Positions 27,380 to 37,278 are shown, numbered from the stretch's first letter. The stretch: 64,000 nt of DNA from Actinomycetospora straminea (GCF_028737255.1 NZ_JAQZAN010000010.1:1-64000); one strand, 5' to 3'. Notes: generated from the sequence alone by a model not told the origin. Program-made: numbers and translations.

Positions 27380-27921
27380 TGACCATGCCCGCGGCCCGGA
27401 CCGACTTCCGACGCCTGCTCGTCGCCCCGCCGGACACGGGGGTCCCCGCCGGCTGGACCGCGGTTGACGAAGCCCTGCTGGCCGGTGTACCGCACCGCAT
27501 ACCGCTGACCGGGGACCTGGTGCTGCTACTCGTCGTGCCGACCGGCCTCGCTACTGCCTGGCAGGGCGCCCCGGCGGCGGCTGTCGTAACAAGCAGCCGC
27601 ACCGGACTGGCCGCGCGGCTGGGGTCCGCGCCCGGCGAACCCGTGCCAGCACCACCGCACTCTCCGGCGCGGCTGGTCCTGTTGCAAGCAAGGACGGTTG
27701 CGGGCGCACTTCCGCTGGTCGCCGCAGGGCGGGCGCTGCTGCCACCTACTGACGCCGCGGCTGGCCTGCGGATCGAGCTGCTTGTGCGCGAATGGGACAT
27801 CCGGGCAGGCAGCCTGCGTGGGCCGGGCGACGTCGGGTCCCGGCTATCGCTGGCGTGGCGGCGAATCGACCAGGGCAGCGCGGCGTGGCCCGTTGACGAG
27901 GCGCCGAGGGGGCGCTCGTGA
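27379..27921 (+). CDS. unknown operon protein, 180 aa
   Basis: ATG 27379 overlaps the preceding TGA by one base and the next gene starts inside its stop (GTGA), so translation is coupled on both sides. Sequence is Ala/Leu/Pro-rich with strands such as LVLLLVVPTGLATAW and RIELLVREWDI. No family recognised. It may be a hub or spike accessory by position. Confidence 0.65.
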   Translation: MTMPAARTDFRRLLVAPPDTGVPAGWTAVDEALLAGVPHRIPLTGDLVLLLVVPTGLATAWQGAPAAAVVTSSRTGLAARLGSAPGEPVPAPPHSPARLVLLQARTVAGALPLVAAGRALLPPTDAAAGLRIELLVREWDIRAGSLRGPGDVGSRLSLAWRRIDQGSAAWPVDEAPRGRS

Positions 27922-29903
27922 TCCTCGCCGGCCACGATCCCCATTCCAGAGTCGGCACGCAGGCGGGCTGGGCGCTCACGTTCCATGCCGAGACCGGGTT
28001 GCCCACACCAGGCGTCACTCTGCTGGAGGCGGTCACCTCCGACCGCTACGACGCGACGATCTTGGCGACGTTACCCGGCGGACTGGAGGGCGGCTCGTAC
28101 ACCATCACCGTGGAGGGCATGGTCGACGCCGACCATCTGGCCCTCGCCGCACGCGCGCCGCGCTCGACGGTCTTGCGGCTCCATCTGTTCTGGTACGACA
28201 CCGGCGGCATCGGCGGATACCTCGCCGGCATCGCGTCGCTCGGCGTGGGCAGCGGGGGATTTACCAAGCGGCTCGTGGCGGAGCTGACCGTGGTCGAGGT
28301 GACCCGCCGCGCCGGCGCCCGCCGCTACGAAACCGTGATCACCGCCCGCGAGCGGGTGTTCGAACGGCTCTCGGCCGCGATCGTCCAACCGGTCTGCGTG
28401 GCAAGCCCGAAGGTCGTCGCCGAGCTCGCCGCGCAGAACACCGGGATCCCGCTGACCGTCCACACCGGTTTCCATCCGGACGGCACGCTCCCGGGGTCAT
28501 CATCCTCGGAGGTCGCGACCGCCCTTACGACCCTTATGCGCGGCGAGACCTGGCGCGACGCGCTCGGGCGGCTCGCACGGGCTATGGAGGACGCGACGGC
28601 AAGCTACGGTCGGGGAGTGCTCCTGGTCCGCGACGGCGGGCTGCACCTCGGCGTCCGCGACGGCCCAGTGGGCGGCGGCATCGTCGAAGTGACCCCGAGC
28701 AAAGGACTCGTCGAAGTCGGCGGGGCCGCAGCCGGCGAAGGCTCACGGGTCCGCCGCACCCTCGTCCTGAAAGGCCGCCCAGATCTTAAGCCCGGGGCCG
28801 TCGTCAAGTTCGACATGCCGCCGACCGAGCGGACCGCCCCCATCACGCCCTCAATCGGCGCCGCGATCACCCGCAGCCTCGGCGCAGTCGGCCCGGCGCG
28901 CCCAAGCTTGGGGGACAGCATCGCCAACCCCCAGCTGCTCTACGTCGAGTCCGTCGCCCACCGGCTCGGCCGCACGTCCGGCTTCGTCACGACAGTCACC
29001 GGCGTCGAGGTCGACCAGCCCGGCCCAGCCGAGCAGCTGTACGAGTCGACGCCACCCTCGGGTCCCCCACGGCGACGCGCCGGACGCGGCAGCGGTGACA
29101 CAGCCGAACGCGCAGCGCTGGCCGTCGGCGACCGCGTCACCGACGCACTCTCGGCGCTGCGTCTCATCAACGGCGGCGAGGTCCGGGCCGCAACCGCGGC
29201 CGGCGCGGGCAGCGCCACGGAACCCCCGAGACGAACGACGACAGTGTGGCGCGGGCTTGTCGACCCTGACGGGCACCCCAACAGAATTACCCGGCTGCCC
29301 GTGCGCCGCGAGCATCCGGACGTCCGCGAACGCGTCCCTCAGGCCAGTCCGTTCGCCTGGGGCGCGACCGGCCTCGTGGTCCCCCGCTACCCCGGCACCC
29401 GCGTCCTGCTCGCCCACGGCCACGGCGACAACGACGACCCCGTTGAAGTCGGCGCGGTGTGGGAAGCCGGCTCGGGGCCCGACGCGCACCCCGGCGACTG
29501 GTGGCTCATCCTGCCCGCCGAGGTCGACGCCACCCAGCGCGCCTCCCTGCCCGACGACACCGTTCCCGAGCCCTACACCGGCAAGGTGACGCAGGACCTG
29601 GTCGACGCCGATGGCAACCGCGTGATCGAAGTCGGCGAGCTGACGATCCGCGTCACCCGGGAGGCCCTGTCCTCGGCAGGCACCCGTGCGAAGCGGGCGG
29701 GCGAGGTCGAAAACGGCCCCGCCGACAGCGTCACCATCGAGCACGCCGACGCCGGCTCGTCCATTGTCATGACCTCGGACGGCACCGTGCACATCACCGC
29801 CAAACGGATCGCGCTCGACGCGGGTGACGACGGAGAGATCTCGCTCAACGCCAAGTCAGTCAACGTGACCGTTGGCGAAGCCATGGATGTGAGCAAGCAG
29901 TGA
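27918..29903 (+). CDS. VgrG-like hub and spike protein, 661 aa
   Basis: The N-terminal 350 residues look like the gp27/GpD hub: a run of strands and YETVITARERVFERL-type helices, then VTPSKGLVEVGG. An OB-like segment follows with VWRGLVDPDGHPNRITRLPV, VPRYPGTRVLLAHGHGDND and PVEVGAVWE, as in gp5/VgrG. The end is a short repetitive beta prism or helix (SVTIEHADAGSSIVMTSDG, HITAKRIALDAG, EISLNAKSVNVTV). This is the central baseplate spike that punctures the target. GTG 27918 overlaps the previous gene by four bases. A PAAR tip, if used, would have to come from elsewhere, such as the divergent gene at 18.9-19.2 kb. Confidence 0.75.
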   Translation: MILAGHDPHSRVGTQAGWALTFHAETGLPTPGVTLLEAVTSDRYDATILATLPGGLEGGSYTITVEGMVDADHLALAARAPRSTVLRLHLFWYDTGGIGGYLAGIASLGVGSGGFTKRLVAELTVVEVTRRAGARRYETVITARERVFERLSAAIVQPVCVASPKVVAELAAQNTGIPLTVHTGFHPDGTLPGSSSSEVATALTTLMRGETWRDALGRLARAMEDATASYGRGVLLVRDGGLHLGVRDGPVGGGIVEVTPSKGLVEVGGAAAGEGSRVRRTLVLKGRPDLKPGAVVKFDMPPTERTAPITPSIGAAITRSLGAVGPARPSLGDSIANPQLLYVESVAHRLGRTSGFVTTVTGVEVDQPGPAEQLYESTPPSGPPRRRAGRGSGDTAERAALAVGDRVTDALSALRLINGGEVRAATAAGAGSATEPPRRTTTVWRGLVDPDGHPNRITRLPVRREHPDVRERVPQASPFAWGATGLVVPRYPGTRVLLAHGHGDNDDPVEVGAVWEAGSGPDAHPGDWWLILPAEVDATQRASLPDDTVPEPYTGKVTQDLVDADGNRVIEVGELTIRVTREALSSAGTRAKRAGEVENGPADSVTIEHADAGSSIVMTSDGTVHITAKRIALDAGDDGEISLNAKSVNVTVGEAMDVSKQ

Positions 29904-30385
29904 CTAGTCCCACGCCACCCAGGACCTCCGAGGACGCCGAGCAGCGCGCACTCGGCTGGGCCCTGCGCTGCGATCTCATCAGCCCCGGTGTCGACATCGG
30001 CCGCGATATCCGGCTGCGCCACGGCCGCGACGGCCTGGACCTCGACCTCGTCTCTGGCGTCGACTGCCTCACCCAGCACCTCGCGGTCGCGCTCACGACG
30101 CTGCTGGGCAGCGACGTCCTCAACACGACGTTCGGCTTCGCCGGGCTCGCCGCGATCGCCGAGGAGCAGATCCCGGTGCTGGTACAGGAGCGGTTACGCG
30201 TTGCGGTCGTCGGCGTGCTCAACCGGGACCCTAGGGTGCGGCGGATCGTCGACGTGAAGATCGCCGATCTCCGCCTTGACGCGCCTTCGCCGGGCAGTCG
30301 AGAGCTGGGTGTGCGGGTCGTCTTCGAGACCGTCACTGACGACAGGGTCGCCATCGACCTGGGAAGGCTGGTGCCCGTTGCCTGA
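29900..30385 (+). CDS. gp25/GpW-like baseplate wedge protein, 161 aa
   Basis: The C-terminal part has the family's pattern: AIAEEQIPVLVQERLRVAVV, then LNRDPRVRRIVDVKIADLRL. This corresponds to the lysozyme-like EPR/core-bundle wedge component that couples baseplate opening to sheath contraction. The size is typical. GTG 29900 overlaps the spike stop. The gene directly precedes baseplate J, as in phage Mu, P2 and injection-system clusters. Confidence 0.75.
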   Translation: MTSPTPPRTSEDAEQRALGWALRCDLISPGVDIGRDIRLRHGRDGLDLDLVSGVDCLTQHLAVALTTLLGSDVLNTTFGFAGLAAIAEEQIPVLVQERLRVAVVGVLNRDPRVRRIVDVKIADLRLDAPSPGSRELGVRVVFETVTDDRVAIDLGRLVPVA

Positions 30386-31802
30386 CGATCACTCGCAACC
30401 CGTGGACGTGCTCGCGGTCGACGAGGCCGTCACGAGGTCGACCGGCTCGGAGGGGTTCGGAATCACCGACACCGGCTTCGTGGCAAAGCCGTACGCGCGC
30501 CTACTCGCCGAGAAACTGGCGACAGCACAGCTGGTGCTCGGCGAGGGGCTCGACCTCACCGGCGGCTCGGTGATCCGCAAACTGCTGGAGGTTTGCGCAC
30601 TGGAGGACGCCCGCACATGGGCTGCCCTGGCCGCCTGGTACGACGACAGCTTCGCAGTCTCCGCAACGGGCTCGGCGCTGGATCGGCTGGGCGTGGAACT
30701 CGGCCTGCCACGGCCGTGGGAGGAGGCCGTGGGTGAGGTGACCCTCACCCTGACTGCGACGCTGCCCGCGGACGTCGCGGTGATCACGATCCCGCGCGGC
30801 GCGCGGCTGTTGACCGCGGGCGGGCACCATGCCGCGCTCGAGGAGACGGTCGCGATGTCGAACGCGTCCCGGCAGCGGATCGCAGCGGTGCGCGCGTTCT
30901 ATCCCGGGCCCGAGCATAACCTCGACCCCGGAAACCCGACCCAGAAGCTGGACCGCTGGCATCCCGACGACCCTTCCCTCGCCGCGCTAGTCGCGCTGGA
31001 GCAGACCCTCGGCTCGGCGCCGATAGCGATCGGCCACACCTTGCCGCTCACTGGGGGCGAGCTGCGCTGGCCGGACGCCCGCTACCGAGACCTTGTGCTC
31101 CGCGCGCCCCGCTCACTGTGGCGGGCGGACGCACTCGAGCTCGCCGTCTCGCTGGTTCCCGGCGTACGGCAGGTGACGGTTCGCGACTCTTGGGGTGGGC
31201 TGGACCTGTCGGAGGCGGTGTTCGGCGGGTTTCGGTTCCTGGAGCGGCTATTCACTACCGAGCGCGACGTCGCCAGCCCGTTCTTCGTCAGCGTGTTGGT
31301 GGCGCCGACGCCAGCTGCATTGTGGGACGGCCCGGACGGGCTGCGGGCTGCGATCGAGGCGGAGATTGAGGACCTGCGGCCGATCAGCATCTTCCCCAGG
31401 ATCGAGCGGGTGGACGAGGTCGGCATCGGGATCGCTGGCGCCGTCACCGTCGAGGGCCTTCCGCTCCCGAGCGGCACGAGCGATGTAGTCAACGCCTCGT
31501 CCCTGGCGCGGGCGCTCAAGGTGCGCCTGCTCGGCCGGGTCCGACGCTATGTGGAGGCGCTGCGCTTCGGCGAGCCCGTGCGGTGGGCGGAGATCCTGCA
31601 CGCGCTCATGGACGAGCCGGGCGTCGCCGACGTGACCGATCTGCGGCTGCTGCGCTACCCGCCCGGGCCGGAGGCCCTGGAGCTACCCGCCGTGCCCGCG
31701 CTGGGTGCTCCGCAGGTACACGCCCTCGGGGAGAACGTCGTGCTCTCCCCCACCCAGGTTGCGGTGTTTGTCGATGACGACGCTCGGTTGCGGGTCCGAT
31801 GA
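30378..31802 (+). CDS. baseplate J-like protein, 474 aa
   Basis: The start is TTG 30378, with GGGAAGG upstream and an eight-base overlap with gp25. The N-terminus (LTGGSVIRKLLEVCALEDAR, WYDDSFAVSATGSALDRLG) and the following strand region VTLTLTATLPADVAVITIPR then GARL are diagnostic of the GpJ/gp47/gp6 family, whose members form wedge arms around the hub. Later blocks (GGLDLSEAVFGGFRF, FPRIERVDEVGIGIAGAVTV) continue the fold. Size is typical. It shares TGA/ATG overlap with the next gene. Confidence 0.8.
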   Translation: MPDDHSQPVDVLAVDEAVTRSTGSEGFGITDTGFVAKPYARLLAEKLATAQLVLGEGLDLTGGSVIRKLLEVCALEDARTWAALAAWYDDSFAVSATGSALDRLGVELGLPRPWEEAVGEVTLTLTATLPADVAVITIPRGARLLTAGGHHAALEETVAMSNASRQRIAAVRAFYPGPEHNLDPGNPTQKLDRWHPDDPSLAALVALEQTLGSAPIAIGHTLPLTGGELRWPDARYRDLVLRAPRSLWRADALELAVSLVPGVRQVTVRDSWGGLDLSEAVFGGFRFLERLFTTERDVASPFFVSVLVAPTPAALWDGPDGLRAAIEAEIEDLRPISIFPRIERVDEVGIGIAGAVTVEGLPLPSGTSDVVNASSLARALKVRLLGRVRRYVEALRFGEPVRWAEILHALMDEPGVADVTDLRLLRYPPGPEALELPAVPALGAPQVHALGENVVLSPTQVAVFVDDDARLRVR

Positions 31803-34261
31803 CCGCCCCAACGGACACGGGCCCGACTCCGCTCGACCCGGACGTGCACGGCTCTGCAGCACATCGGCTGATGCGCGAGCACCTCACAGGCCCGCTGCAG
31901 GCCGGCGCGGCCGAGTCGCGGCTGGCCCTCTCGCCATCCGGGACGGTGGAGATGTCGAGCCCGACCCGTGAACCGCTCGTTCTCGCGGCCCCGACCCGGT
32001 CATTGGACGACTTGGCGCTGTCGCTGCGGGTCGAGGTGGTCGGCGGCGACACCGTCGTCCTTCACTTCGCGCCGGGTACCGAGGCGGGCGCGGCGCTGCC
32101 CGTCCTGCGGCTCGCGGCCGACCCGGGCACGGGCCTGGCCGCACCCTTCAGGCTGCGCCTCTCGCTCACCCAGATCCGCGGCACGACCAGCCGTCCGGTG
32201 CCGGCCGCGGCGCTGGCCGAGCACATCGAGCTGCGCCTGGTCGAGGGCGTGCTGGGCCGGCTCGTGTACCTGCTCGGGGCGGAGAAGGCCCGGCTGCGCC
32301 GGCAGGCCCGCGAGCTCGCGGGCGTCCGCCGCCTGAACGGTGCATATGGCGACGCGCTAGACCGGTGGGGCGCCGAGCTGGGCGTGCCTCGGCTGCTCGA
32401 CACCATCCGCTTCCGGGAGCCGGCGGCGCACGAGCGGGCGACCGTGTTCGGGTTGATCACGTTCGGCGAGCGCCGGTTCGGTCCGGGCTCCGCCGGTGAA
32501 GTCACCGCCGAGGCTCGCCGGGAGCCGGATCGGGAGTACCGCCGCCGCCTGGCGATCTACCGGTCCTGGCTGTACCCCTCGCCGGCCCAGGTTCGCGCGC
32601 TGCTCAACGGACCGGGCCGGGCGGACGAGGCCAACGCGGGCATGCTTGCTGACATCGGGATCACGGCACGGGCCGCGGTTCGCGACACTCCCCGACAGCC
32701 GGCCGTGGCCGTACACCTGGTAGCCGTCGATGACCCCGAGCTGCGGACTGGGCTGCACGAACACATCCGGCGCACGGCCCTGGTGTGGCCCGGCGACAGC
32801 GCGACGCCCGAGGCCGTGCACGCAGCCCGGTACCTGCCACAGGCCATGCGCGAGGCGACCGACGAGTTGCGAGCCCGCTTGCGCGCAGCCTTTGAGCTTC
32901 CCCCGGACGTGGCGCTGGCGCCGCGCCTCGCCCAACTACTGGACCGCGTCGCCCGCTGCCGACAGGCCTTGGGGGGGACCGATCGATGGCGGGTCCGCCG
33001 CGGCCAGGACCCCGACGGCGGCAGCCGGTACGAGCTTGGGTTGGGCGCGGACATCGAGCCCCTGGCCGCCGTCGACCTGGACGCAATGGCAGAACGTCTA
33101 CGCAGCGACGATATCGACCTGCCCTCGACGCCGACCAGCGCCGAACCGGACCCGGCCGAGACGAGGGCGCTGCTAGCCGCCGCGCAGCCCGTGGACGCAA
33201 TAACCGATCCCGATGGTGCGTGGCTGCTGGCTGCCGGCGGTCTACAGACGGTGCACCGGATCGCCGACGACCTACTGTACGTCTCGCACCTCTCAACCTT
33301 CGGGCTGTCGGTCTCCGGGCCCGCGGCGATCACTAGCGGGTCGACGGTGACGCTCGAGGCCCGGTACCACGCGGCCGGAGAGCCTGGCAGCCATGCGCTG
33401 ATACTCGCCGGGCTCACCGCCAGCGCCACGACCTGGACCGGCGCCGGTCGGGATCCATGGCAAGTCATCGACGGCGACGATGCGCAGGACGCATGGAACG
33501 CCGCGCTCGTCACGCCGGGCATGGCGGCGCCGGTGCTGGAGGCGGCCGGGTTGCCGAGTATCGAGGACCCGGACGGCGTAGCCACAGCGCTCGCGGACCT
33601 GCCCGCTGAGCTGATCGCGACGCTGCGCCTAGCCCCGACCACTGCCCGCCGGATCACCGCGGGCCGGCCGGAGGCTGTCGACGAGCTGCGGCAGTTGCTG
33701 AACACCTTCGGAGAGCAACGGTTGAGCGCTGCGCTGCTGCTGGTGCTGGGCGACGAAGATGTTGTCGTCGTTGTCGGAGGCGTCGCGCTACCCGTTGCCG
33801 GCCTCAACCTCACCGACCGCACCGCGACGCTATTTCGCTGGTATGCCAGCCGCGTCTGGCCGGTCGAGCCGGGAGAACCGGCTCCGGTCTCGATCGGCTA
33901 CCTCGGCGCGCGGACCGAACTCACCCCGAGGGCCCCGGGACTGTATGCAGTCGTGGCGCTCGGGCAGGTCCGAGTGCAGGCGGCTGGAACCGCTCCGTAT
34001 GAGTTCGCCGTCGAACTGCCGGCCGGCGTCACCATCAGCCTCCTGCAGTACGAGTACCTGATGAACCTGCTCGCCCACGTTCACCCGATGGGTGTCCGGG
34101 TCGATACATCGACGGTGCGCCAGCGGCACGTCGACCTCAGCGACGACGGCCGCGCGGAGCCGATCCCCCCGGACGTCTCCCGCACGTTCCGCTGGTTCCG
34201 TCGCTCCCGGTTCCGCGGCCGCACCGCCGCCGGCACACCCAGCGCACTGGAGCAGACATGA
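31799..34261 (+). CDS. large baseplate component (GpI/Afp12-like position), 820 aa
   Basis: Segments GAYGDALDRWGAELGVPRL and EYRRRLAIYRSWLYPSPAQV are typical of baseplate wedge proteins after J, where GpI or Afp12 proteins sit. The protein is unusually long. The C-terminal 60 residues, LLQYEYLMNLLAHVHPMGVR then DVSRTFRWFRR, look conserved and may bind fibre proteins. A beta-rich middle region (about 480-720) may add a receptor or carbohydrate-like domain. ATG overlaps the J stop by four bases. Fold assignment rests on position and short motifs. Confidence 0.65.
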   Translation: MTAPTDTGPTPLDPDVHGSAAHRLMREHLTGPLQAGAAESRLALSPSGTVEMSSPTREPLVLAAPTRSLDDLALSLRVEVVGGDTVVLHFAPGTEAGAALPVLRLAADPGTGLAAPFRLRLSLTQIRGTTSRPVPAAALAEHIELRLVEGVLGRLVYLLGAEKARLRRQARELAGVRRLNGAYGDALDRWGAELGVPRLLDTIRFREPAAHERATVFGLITFGERRFGPGSAGEVTAEARREPDREYRRRLAIYRSWLYPSPAQVRALLNGPGRADEANAGMLADIGITARAAVRDTPRQPAVAVHLVAVDDPELRTGLHEHIRRTALVWPGDSATPEAVHAARYLPQAMREATDELRARLRAAFELPPDVALAPRLAQLLDRVARCRQALGGTDRWRVRRGQDPDGGSRYELGLGADIEPLAAVDLDAMAERLRSDDIDLPSTPTSAEPDPAETRALLAAAQPVDAITDPDGAWLLAAGGLQTVHRIADDLLYVSHLSTFGLSVSGPAAITSGSTVTLEARYHAAGEPGSHALILAGLTASATTWTGAGRDPWQVIDGDDAQDAWNAALVTPGMAAPVLEAAGLPSIEDPDGVATALADLPAELIATLRLAPTTARRITAGRPEAVDELRQLLNTFGEQRLSAALLLVLGDEDVVVVVGGVALPVAGLNLTDRTATLFRWYASRVWPVEPGEPAPVSIGYLGARTELTPRAPGLYAVVALGQVRVQAAGTAPYEFAVELPAGVTISLLQYEYLMNLLAHVHPMGVRVDTSTVRQRHVDLSDDGRAEPIPPDVSRTFRWFRRSRFRGRTAAGTPSALEQT

Positions 34262-34304
34262 CCGACAGTGGCGATACCGAAGCCGACCCGAACAGGAGGC
34301 CGTC

Positions 34305-35006
34305 ATGCCCTTCGAGTTCCAGACTGGGTTTGAAGAGGTCGACCCGACCTGCATCGCGTCCTTCGCGCGGACGTTTGAGCATGCCGACTGGATCGACGGC
34401 GAAAGCATTGTGCAGGCGGAGTCGACGGCGGCCGACGAGGGGTTCAACTCCCGCTTCCACAAGATAATCGGAGATCTTGATGCGTTGGCCGCGGACGCCC
34501 GGCGCGGCCTTGAGTGCACGGCCGCAGTGCGGACAAGCTTGTTCGCGCTCCTAGCCGAGATCGAGGCTGAGCTGTCCCGGCTCGGTGCCGCGGTACCGAC
34601 GACAATGACTCTTACTCCAACACTCGCGTCGTTCGGCGACGACCCGTGGTCGCACTTCGCCGGTGGCGCGGAGAAGCGGATTGGTCTGGCATCGGCGCAG
34701 GGGATGATGGCACTCACCCTTCCCGCAGGGGCGACGCTCACGGGGTTTCGCGTGACCGGGCGGAAAGGCGCTGGCAACCTGTCGGTAGACCTTATGCGCC
34801 ACGACCTCGCCGTCGGCGCCGACCCGGAGCAGATCGTCGGCGTTACGCCAAGAGACGGCAACTTCGATCTGAAACGATCGATCTCCGCAGGTCCCTTGGC
34901 GACTATCGAGGAGAGGTTCCGCTACTACGTCCTCGCCCAGGTTGACGGGGCGGCCCTCGGCCCCGTGCGGCTCACCGGCATCCAGATAACTACGATGATG
35001 TCCTGA
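34305..35006 (+). CDS. possible tail fibre or tip protein, 233 aa
   Basis: An AGGAGG directly upstream selects ATG 34305. The first 90 residues are helical (FARTFEHADWIDGESIVQAE, IGDLDALAADARRGL). The rest is beta-rich (MALTLPAGATLTGFRVTGR, YYVLAQVDGAALGPVRLTGI). A helical stem plus a beta-sandwich head is common in fibre or receptor-binding proteins, and genes in this slot after the baseplate usually encode them. No named domain is recognised. Confidence 0.6.
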   Translation: MPFEFQTGFEEVDPTCIASFARTFEHADWIDGESIVQAESTAADEGFNSRFHKIIGDLDALAADARRGLECTAAVRTSLFALLAEIEAELSRLGAAVPTTMTLTPTLASFGDDPWSHFAGGAEKRIGLASAQGMMALTLPAGATLTGFRVTGRKGAGNLSVDLMRHDLAVGADPEQIVGVTPRDGNFDLKRSISAGPLATIEERFRYYVLAQVDGAALGPVRLTGIQITTMMS

Positions 35007-35017
35007 AAGGATTTCTC

Positions 35018-36052
35018 ATGACGAACGATCTATTCATCAAGGTCAACGCAGCCGACGACGGGGCGCGCCCCCTTCCGCCCGACACCGCAACTTGGACATC
35101 CCCATCGATCTGGCTGACCAACCAACGGGGTGATGGGATTCCCAGCGCGGTCGTCGGCCAGGTCAACGTCGTCAATGTGCAGGTCGACAGCATCAGCCCT
35201 GACCCGAAGACGAACGTGAAGGTGCAGGTGTGGGTCTGCGACTACACCGCAGGCGGCGTCGGGCCGGATTCTGTCCTCATCTCCGGCAGCGCTGGCGGGA
35301 GCACCGGCAAGATCGGAACCACCATGACCGCGGTGGCGGCAGGCGCCCCCGGGATCGCTCGCGTGGAGTGGACGCCAGACACCGCTGATCTCATCAACAC
35401 CGGCGATCCGAACTCCGGCCACGTGTGTGCCGGGGCCAACGTCTTCGTCCAGGGCGCAGCACCCGAAGGGAGCCTCAAGTCGTCTGGGTTCGTAGACGTG
35501 GTGAACAATCAGCACCATGCCCAGCGCAACCTCACCGTGATCCGAATCGGGGGGTTGGTAAACTTCACCATGGGCGTGGTCAATCCGGGCCTGGAGCTGG
35601 CGCGTTTCCATCTGCAGGCGGCGCCGGTTGACCCCGAGCTGGTGATGGGACCGCTGGAGCGGGAGACCCTCCTCACCGCACACTTTGTCGACCTGCTCGG
35701 CGCCGAGGAGCCGGTCCGTGTCCCGCTGGAGTGCATGACGGAGCCGTTGGAGCGCACGCGACTGGCCGGGGGCGGAGAACTCATCCTGCTAGGCATGCCG
35801 GAGCCAGTCCCGCTGCGTCCGGCGACGGCCCCCCTTGACGCTCAACTCGTCACTGCCGAGGGCAGCGACCAGCACTTGACCGTCGAAGTCGAGCCCGGCG
35901 ATCGGCTGCCGGTCACACTACGTGCAAGGCTCGGCGATGGCGATGTCGGCGACGTTCACGGAGTCGAACTCACCCAGATCGATGACAACGGCAATATTCT
36001 TGGCGGCGCTCGGGTACTGCTGGTGAACACACCGAACTGGGTGTGCCCCTAA
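35018..36052 (+). CDS. beta-rich protein ending the contractile-particle operon, 344 aa
   Basis: It begins MTNDLFIKVNAADDGARPLP and shows repeated beta-sandwich style strands: SPSIWLTNQRGDGIPSAVVG, VNVVNVQVDSISPDPKTNVK and RIGGLVNFTMGVVNPGLELA. The two halves look like two Ig-like or CARDB-like domains. There is no signal peptide. As the last gene of the run, it could be a receptor-binding or decoration protein. ATG 35018 follows GAAAGGA by a short spacer and is 11 bases after the previous stop. Confidence 0.6.
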   Translation: MTNDLFIKVNAADDGARPLPPDTATWTSPSIWLTNQRGDGIPSAVVGQVNVVNVQVDSISPDPKTNVKVQVWVCDYTAGGVGPDSVLISGSAGGSTGKIGTTMTAVAAGAPGIARVEWTPDTADLINTGDPNSGHVCAGANVFVQGAAPEGSLKSSGFVDVVNNQHHAQRNLTVIRIGGLVNFTMGVVNPGLELARFHLQAAPVDPELVMGPLERETLLTAHFVDLLGAEEPVRVPLECMTEPLERTRLAGGGELILLGMPEPVPLRPATAPLDAQLVTAEGSDQHLTVEVEPGDRLPVTLRARLGDGDVGDVHGVELTQIDDNGNILGGARVLLVNTPNWVCP

Positions 36053-36432
36053 CTGTGAGACTTGCGCGACCGGCGTTGCGAGGCAACTCCAAGTGCGAAG
36101 CCGAGACGGGCAGGCGTGCGCCAACCCCGAAACACAACCCACAGTGTCTTAGAATAGGCGCGGGCTCGAACGGCCGCGGTAACACACGCCATCAAGGATG
36201 AATGGCCAGAGACCCACTTAAGCTCCGCTCGGCCTGGACCGACGGATTGCAAGCAAGCACGTCAACGATCACGAAGGTCTGGGGGCGCTCATGTAGGTCG
36301 CGCCAGAGCCAGCACAAAGCTTCTCGGCCCGCATCTGCACTCGACGAAGACACAGCGTGGTCGTGCGAACGCGAAACGACACGAACTTGAGAAGTGAACG
36401 TTCCATAGGCAGTGAGGCCATGAGCTGAACGA
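36053..36432. other. 380 bases after the operon without a gene
   Basis: A small stem (36075-36079 with 36083-36087) lies just after the last stop but is too short to call a terminator. No coding signal is recognised. An eroded N-terminal part of the LuxR-type gene is possible. Confidence 0.3.
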
Positions 36433-36792
36433 GTGAAGACAATCGACGATCTCCGGCGTGGTAGGGCACACTGTTCGTCATCACCTTTTAGCGTTGGCCG
36501 GGGGGACGCTGTGGCCGGTTCTCTTCGACTCGCGAAGTCTGCAAGCCGGAGCCTGCGCAATAGGTCTACGCTCACGCGCCGCGAGGTCGCGGTTCTCTCC
36601 CTGCTGGCAGACGGCTTCACCGCCGCGAGAATCGCGCGCACACTATCTGTCAGCGAGCGGACAGTACATAAGCATCTCGAACACATCTATGCAAAATTAA
36701 CGGTTTCGGATCGACTGTCGGCAGTTCTCGTCGCGCAGGAGCTCGGCCTGCTCGACTCGACCCCGCCACTTTCCTGTGGCGACACGGTTTAG
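36433..36792 (+). CDS. LuxR-type HTH regulator, short or truncated, 119 aa
   Basis: The end of the protein is a clear LuxR/GerE helix-turn-helix: LTRREVAVLSLLADGFTAAR, then TLSVSERTVHKHLEHIYAKL. Full LuxR or response regulators usually exceed 200 residues, so either this is a stand-alone HTH protein or an N-terminal sensor domain has been lost. GTG 36511, with GGGGGAC upstream, would give a 93-residue protein and may be the true start. It lies between the contractile-particle operon and the protease pair and could regulate either, but no operator is visible. Confidence 0.6.
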   Translation: MKTIDDLRRGRAHCSSSPFSVGRGDAVAGSLRLAKSASRSLRNRSTLTRREVAVLSLLADGFTAARIARTLSVSERTVHKHLEHIYAKLTVSDRLSAVLVAQELGLLDSTPPLSCGDTV

Positions 36793-37278
36793 TTCCTTTG
36801 GGCGGACCTCTCGGGAGTGGCGTTAGCGGGAGCAACGGATGATCTCCCGGGCTTGTTGCAGTATTAGGGTCGTGAGACAGCTCCACAGGGGTTGGGCACT
36901 CTGCCGAGGCCGTACGCTTTGGCCCGGGAGACGACGGTACTGCGTCGTGTAGCTGCGGTGAGGTGGGCCCCGAGAAGTTGATGATGACGACGCCTAAGCT
37001 AGTCAACTTCAACGTCCCGGAAACCCGATGTCGCAGCCTACGACCGTGCTGCCCGGCCGCCACGCCCTCAGCTGTACTCCACTTCCGAAAGAGCCAGGAA
37101 AGGTGGCTGGGTACGCACAGCGTACTGACCCCGGACACCAACAGACGAGCGGCCCTTGCGCTATAGCCGGCTGCCGGTGCCGTGACGGCAACAGCAACGC
37201 AATCGCGTCGGAATTGCAACTCGCGGAAGGGAGGGTTCCTCTAGCGAGTCGGGTCTGGGGTGGTCTACTTCTGGTGCG
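36793..37278. other. 486 bases without a gene
   Basis: No frame has a good start and protein-like composition. It should contain the promoter for the subtilase gene. Confidence 0.3.

Noticed and set aside
19456-36052. Prophage
   Set aside because: Only tail-type genes are present; no head, packaging, replication, integrase or lysis genes.
36075-36087. Rho-independent terminator after the contractile operon
   Set aside because: Stem is only five base pairs and no T-run follows.
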